Positions 30,744-32,857 of a stretch of DNA of 32,857 bases are shown here, in pieces. Source of the DNA: CAYMDP01 sp964389375 (GTDB lineage Bacteria > Bdellovibrionota > Bdellovibrionia > Bdellovibrionales > UBA1609). The stretch is taken from NCBI GenBank assembly GCA_964389375.1, contig CAYMDP010000032.1, positions 1 to 32,857 on the forward strand. Reading direction: 5' to 3'. The translations under genes were made by a program, and so were the position numbers. The notes below the pieces were generated by a model that was given only the letters and a program-made list of their open reading frames with translations, was not told where the DNA came from and ran no database searches. Position 1 is the first letter of the stretch. Each line of letters starts with the position of its first letter.

Positions 30744-31349
30744 GTGAATCGTTATATCCTTTTCTCAATTTGTGTTCATTTACTTCTGGTCATTTTTTTA
30801 GTCCTCAGGCATTCCAGTCCTTTTGAGAATCCTCAGGTGGAAATTAGTCTGTTTGAAAGTGAAATTTCTGCGAATCCGAAGAACTCTCAAACCTCAGAGT
30901 CAAAAGCTAAGCCTCCTGCGCCACAAAAGTCCTTAGAACGGCCTGATAGAGACATCGGGCCAGCGGTTGGGTCAGCTGTGTCCGAGCAAGGCCAGGAGTC
31001 AGATGCCTCTGAGACTAAGAAGCCTTCCTTGGAGGGGGCCTTGGCGGCGAGTAGCGCGCTCTCAGTAGATCAAGTGTCAATTCTTCCTAAGGTGATAGTT
31101 CAGGAGCGGGCCGAATATCCAGAGTCCGCAAAACAAGCGCGTGTGGAGGGGGCCGTAAAGCTCTCTGTGATCATAGATACTTTGGGCCGAGTTCAGTCTG
31201 CCGAGGTTTTAGAGGGACCGGGCTTCGGCCTCGACGAGACCGCCCAAAGGGCTTTAATGAAATTTAAATTCAGTCCCGCAGAAAAAGATGGATCTAAAGT
31301 CCCTGTGAAAATCATATACGTGTACAGATTTCGACTTGAATCTAGATAA
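30744..31349 (+). CDS. tonB: TonB-like energy transducer
   Basis: 201 residues from a GTG at 30744; no strong ribosome site is seen. One N-terminal membrane helix (residues ~4-23), a flexible region rich in Pro, Ser, Glu and Lys (about 35-110) and a C-terminal TonB domain (~113-201): A-E-Y-P-E-S-A-K-Q-A-R-V-E-G-A-V-K-L-S-V-I-I-D, G-x-V-x-S-A-E-V-L-E, A-L-M-K-F-K-F-S-P-A, then K-V-P-V-K-I-I-Y-V-Y-R-F. TonB carries proton-motive energy from ExbB/ExbD to outer-membrane receptors. The Pro-rich part is short. No exbB or exbD lies in this window. A receptor gene follows 21 bases later, suggesting a dedicated pair. Confidence 0.88.
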   Translation: MNRYILFSICVHLLLVIFLVLRHSSPFENPQVEISLFESEISANPKNSQTSESKAKPPAPQKSLERPDRDIGPAVGSAVSEQGQESDASETKKPSLEGALAASSALSVDQVSILPKVIVQERAEYPESAKQARVEGAVKLSVIIDTLGRVQSAEVLEGPGFGLDETAQRALMKFKFSPAEKDGSKVPVKIIYVYRFRLESR

Positions 31350-31370
31350 GAAATCCATCACTTTAGCGCC

Positions 31371-32857
31371 ATGAAAAATTTAATCCTACTTTTCTTACTT
31401 CAGGTCTCACTTTTTGTTAACGCCCAGGTCTACGAGACCCTTATCGAAGCCACGGTTTTTAACTCTTCCTCAAAGGTTGTTTTGGATGAAAAAACGATTC
31501 GCGAGAGTAAAGCTCCAGATCTGATCTCATTGATTACAACTCAGGCAAATATCACATTATTTAATAACAACTTTCAGCCTCCTCAGCTGTTTATGCGTGG
31601 TGGAGATTCAAGTCACTTGATGTTTATCATCGACGGAGTTCCTGTTTACGACGTGACTTGGACTCAGCGGACTTTGAATCTAAACAGTTTAGATATTTCG
31701 AATGTGAAGCGAATTGAGATTCTTAAAGGGGGACAAACCGTTCTTCATGGCGGTCAGGCTCTAGTGGGTGTGATCAAAATTGACACTTTCGGGTCAGAAT
31801 TAAAAGACCAGACTGCAGCCATTTTAACAGGGAGTCTTCCTGACGGAGATAAAGAAATTTTTTATGACCGAAGGTTGGGGGCTTCTTACGAAGCTAAAGT
31901 TGGCGAAAGTTCGGGAGCTAAGATTTCGGGTCGAGTGATGGAGCGTAAAAATGAATCTCCGATTTTAAATTCTACAAAATTTTATAATCAGTCTAACGGA
32001 AACCTGGACTTGGCCTTTGAAAAGCGTGGTCCTGTAAGTATTCAAATGCGTGGATTTTGGTTTAAGGATAAGTCGCTGAATCCGACAACTGTGAACAATA
32101 TGGGGCAACAAAGCCTTGCAGACTCAGATGTCGAAAGGCAGGACGAACAAGGGGGAGCATCAGCCTCGTTTAAATTTGAGGAAGTTCTATTTCGCCCGCA
32201 GGTGGCTTTTTATACACAAAAAGGTTGGCGGTATTTTTTCTCAAGCCCAGATTCAGCCGATGTTGATGCGCGTTTTCGCTCGGGTCTTCACGGGACCTTG
32301 TTGAATTTAAATCTTTTTGAGTCTGAAAAAATTCGTTTGCGATCGGGTTTAAGTTATCAAAAAGAAGAGTTTTATCTAGATGACTCCACAGCGACTTTAA
32401 GTGTCAGTCCAAGAACTGCAGATCGCTTTGATGAAATTCTTGGAGCCTTCGCGCATCTTCAGTATCGGCCAATCGCACCGATCTTGTTTGAAGCGGGAAC
32501 CCGGGTCGAAAAAGCGACAGATTTCTCGGAACAAAATAGCTATCAACTGGGTCTAACTCTTTTCGACAACACTCGTCTTGAATGGGTCACCGGTTACCGC
32601 CCGCCAGGAGCGGCCCAAAGATTTGGAATCTTCGAAAGCCCAGATTTGAAGCCAGAAACATCACAAACCTATTCTTTGACTCAAGATTTTAAAATTACAG
32701 AAAGGGGAGAGTTCTCGGTCACCCTATTTGAAACTTCGTTTAACGACTATATCGAAGCAAGATCCCTTGGTATGTGAGATTTGCAAAATCAAAATACCGC
32801 TCGAGTGAGAACCCAATTGATTGAGACCTCGGCAAGATTTGCGTTAACACCAATTCA
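31371..32857 (+). CDS. TonB-dependent outer-membrane receptor with in-frame TGA, partial
   Basis: ATG at 31371; signal peptide of about 18 residues (to F-V-N-A). Residues ~35-140 are a plug domain like those of BtuB-type receptors: L-F-M-R-G-G-D-S-S-H-L-M-F-I-I-D-G-V-P-V near 77-96, R-I-E-I-L-K-G-G-Q-T-V-L-H-G-G-Q near 114-129. Beta-barrel strands follow. The frame meets TGA at 32775-32777 (after E-A-R-S-L-G-M) but continues open and barrel-like to the edge (next residues D-L-Q-N-Q-N-T-A-R-V), so the stop interrupts the barrel mid-way. The true C-terminus is beyond the window. Substrate is unknown; vitamin B12 or siderophore are possible. Confidence 0.8.
32775..32777 (+). pseudogene. Premature in-frame stop (TGA) in the receptor gene
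   Basis: Lies in the middle of a receptor-like open frame that resumes in the same frame without any base insertion. Could be a real nonsense mutation or a sequencing error. TGA is used as a normal stop elsewhere in this window (motA, motB, cpaB-like gene, TadE-like gene), so it is unlikely to be a sense codon. Confidence 0.55.

Noticed and set aside
32775..32777. TGA read as tryptophan or selenocysteine
   Set aside because: TGA ends several intact genes in this window (for example motA and motB), TGG is used for Trp, and no SECIS-like context is evident.

Overview
The window is a piece of a Gram-negative, predominantly Sec/Tat-secreting bacterial chromosome. It is rich in lipoproteins and outer-membrane proteins, and several genes appear to start with TTG. 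The combination of a Tad/Flp pilus cluster, a MotA/MotB pair, many surface lipoproteins (some with the atypical lipobox endings YQNC and YQAC) and tandem giant propeller lipoproteins suggests a predatory or related member of the Bdellovibrionota. That is inference from gene content; there is no rRNA or other phylogenetic marker here. A run of 10 Ns at 4475-4484 shows that the sequence is a scaffolded draft.

Layout. 1-2787 (minus): a Tad/Flp pilus operon with the Flp pilin first, then a TadE-like pseudopilin, a membrane coiled-coil protein, a tiny pseudopilin-like protein, a CpaB/RcpC-like protein and a secreted protein cut by the window edge. 3106-3345 (minus): a small basic-tailed protein, divergent from folD (3517-4389, plus). 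folD converges on a minus-strand lipoprotein with an SLT lytic transglycosylase domain (4517-6502), and the space between them holds an inverted repeat around the assembly gap. 6746-8337 (plus): gcvT, gcvH and tRNA-Leu(UAG), followed by a striking 40-bp palindrome. 8500-9879: a Tat-exported PhoD-like phosphatase. 10094-13999: a four-gene secreted cluster (lipoprotein, Tat-exported DUF1501 protein, CxxCH lipoprotein, c-type cytochrome lipoprotein). 14056-16708 (minus): tldD-tldE. 16889-19646: a secreted protein, a beta-carbonic anhydrase, an RlmM-like rRNA methyltransferase and another secreted protein.

19771-24372 is the most unusual region. It is a tight operon of a PEGA/TPR lipoprotein, MotA, MotB, a membrane protein that looks like a shortened FliF joined to a FliG-like cytoplasmic part, and a small outer-membrane barrel. 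Together these have the parts of an ion-driven motor spanning the envelope: stator, a combined MS-ring/switch component, a periplasmic lipoprotein and an outer-membrane anchor. Flagellar rod, hook or export genes are absent nearby.

24472-30626 carries two tandem paralogous lipoproteins of about 1000 residues, with PKD/Ig-like domains followed by NHL-type beta-propeller repeats. 30744-32857 carries an orphan TonB and a TonB-dependent receptor whose frame contains an in-frame TGA at 32775-32777 but stays open and receptor-like after it to the window edge.
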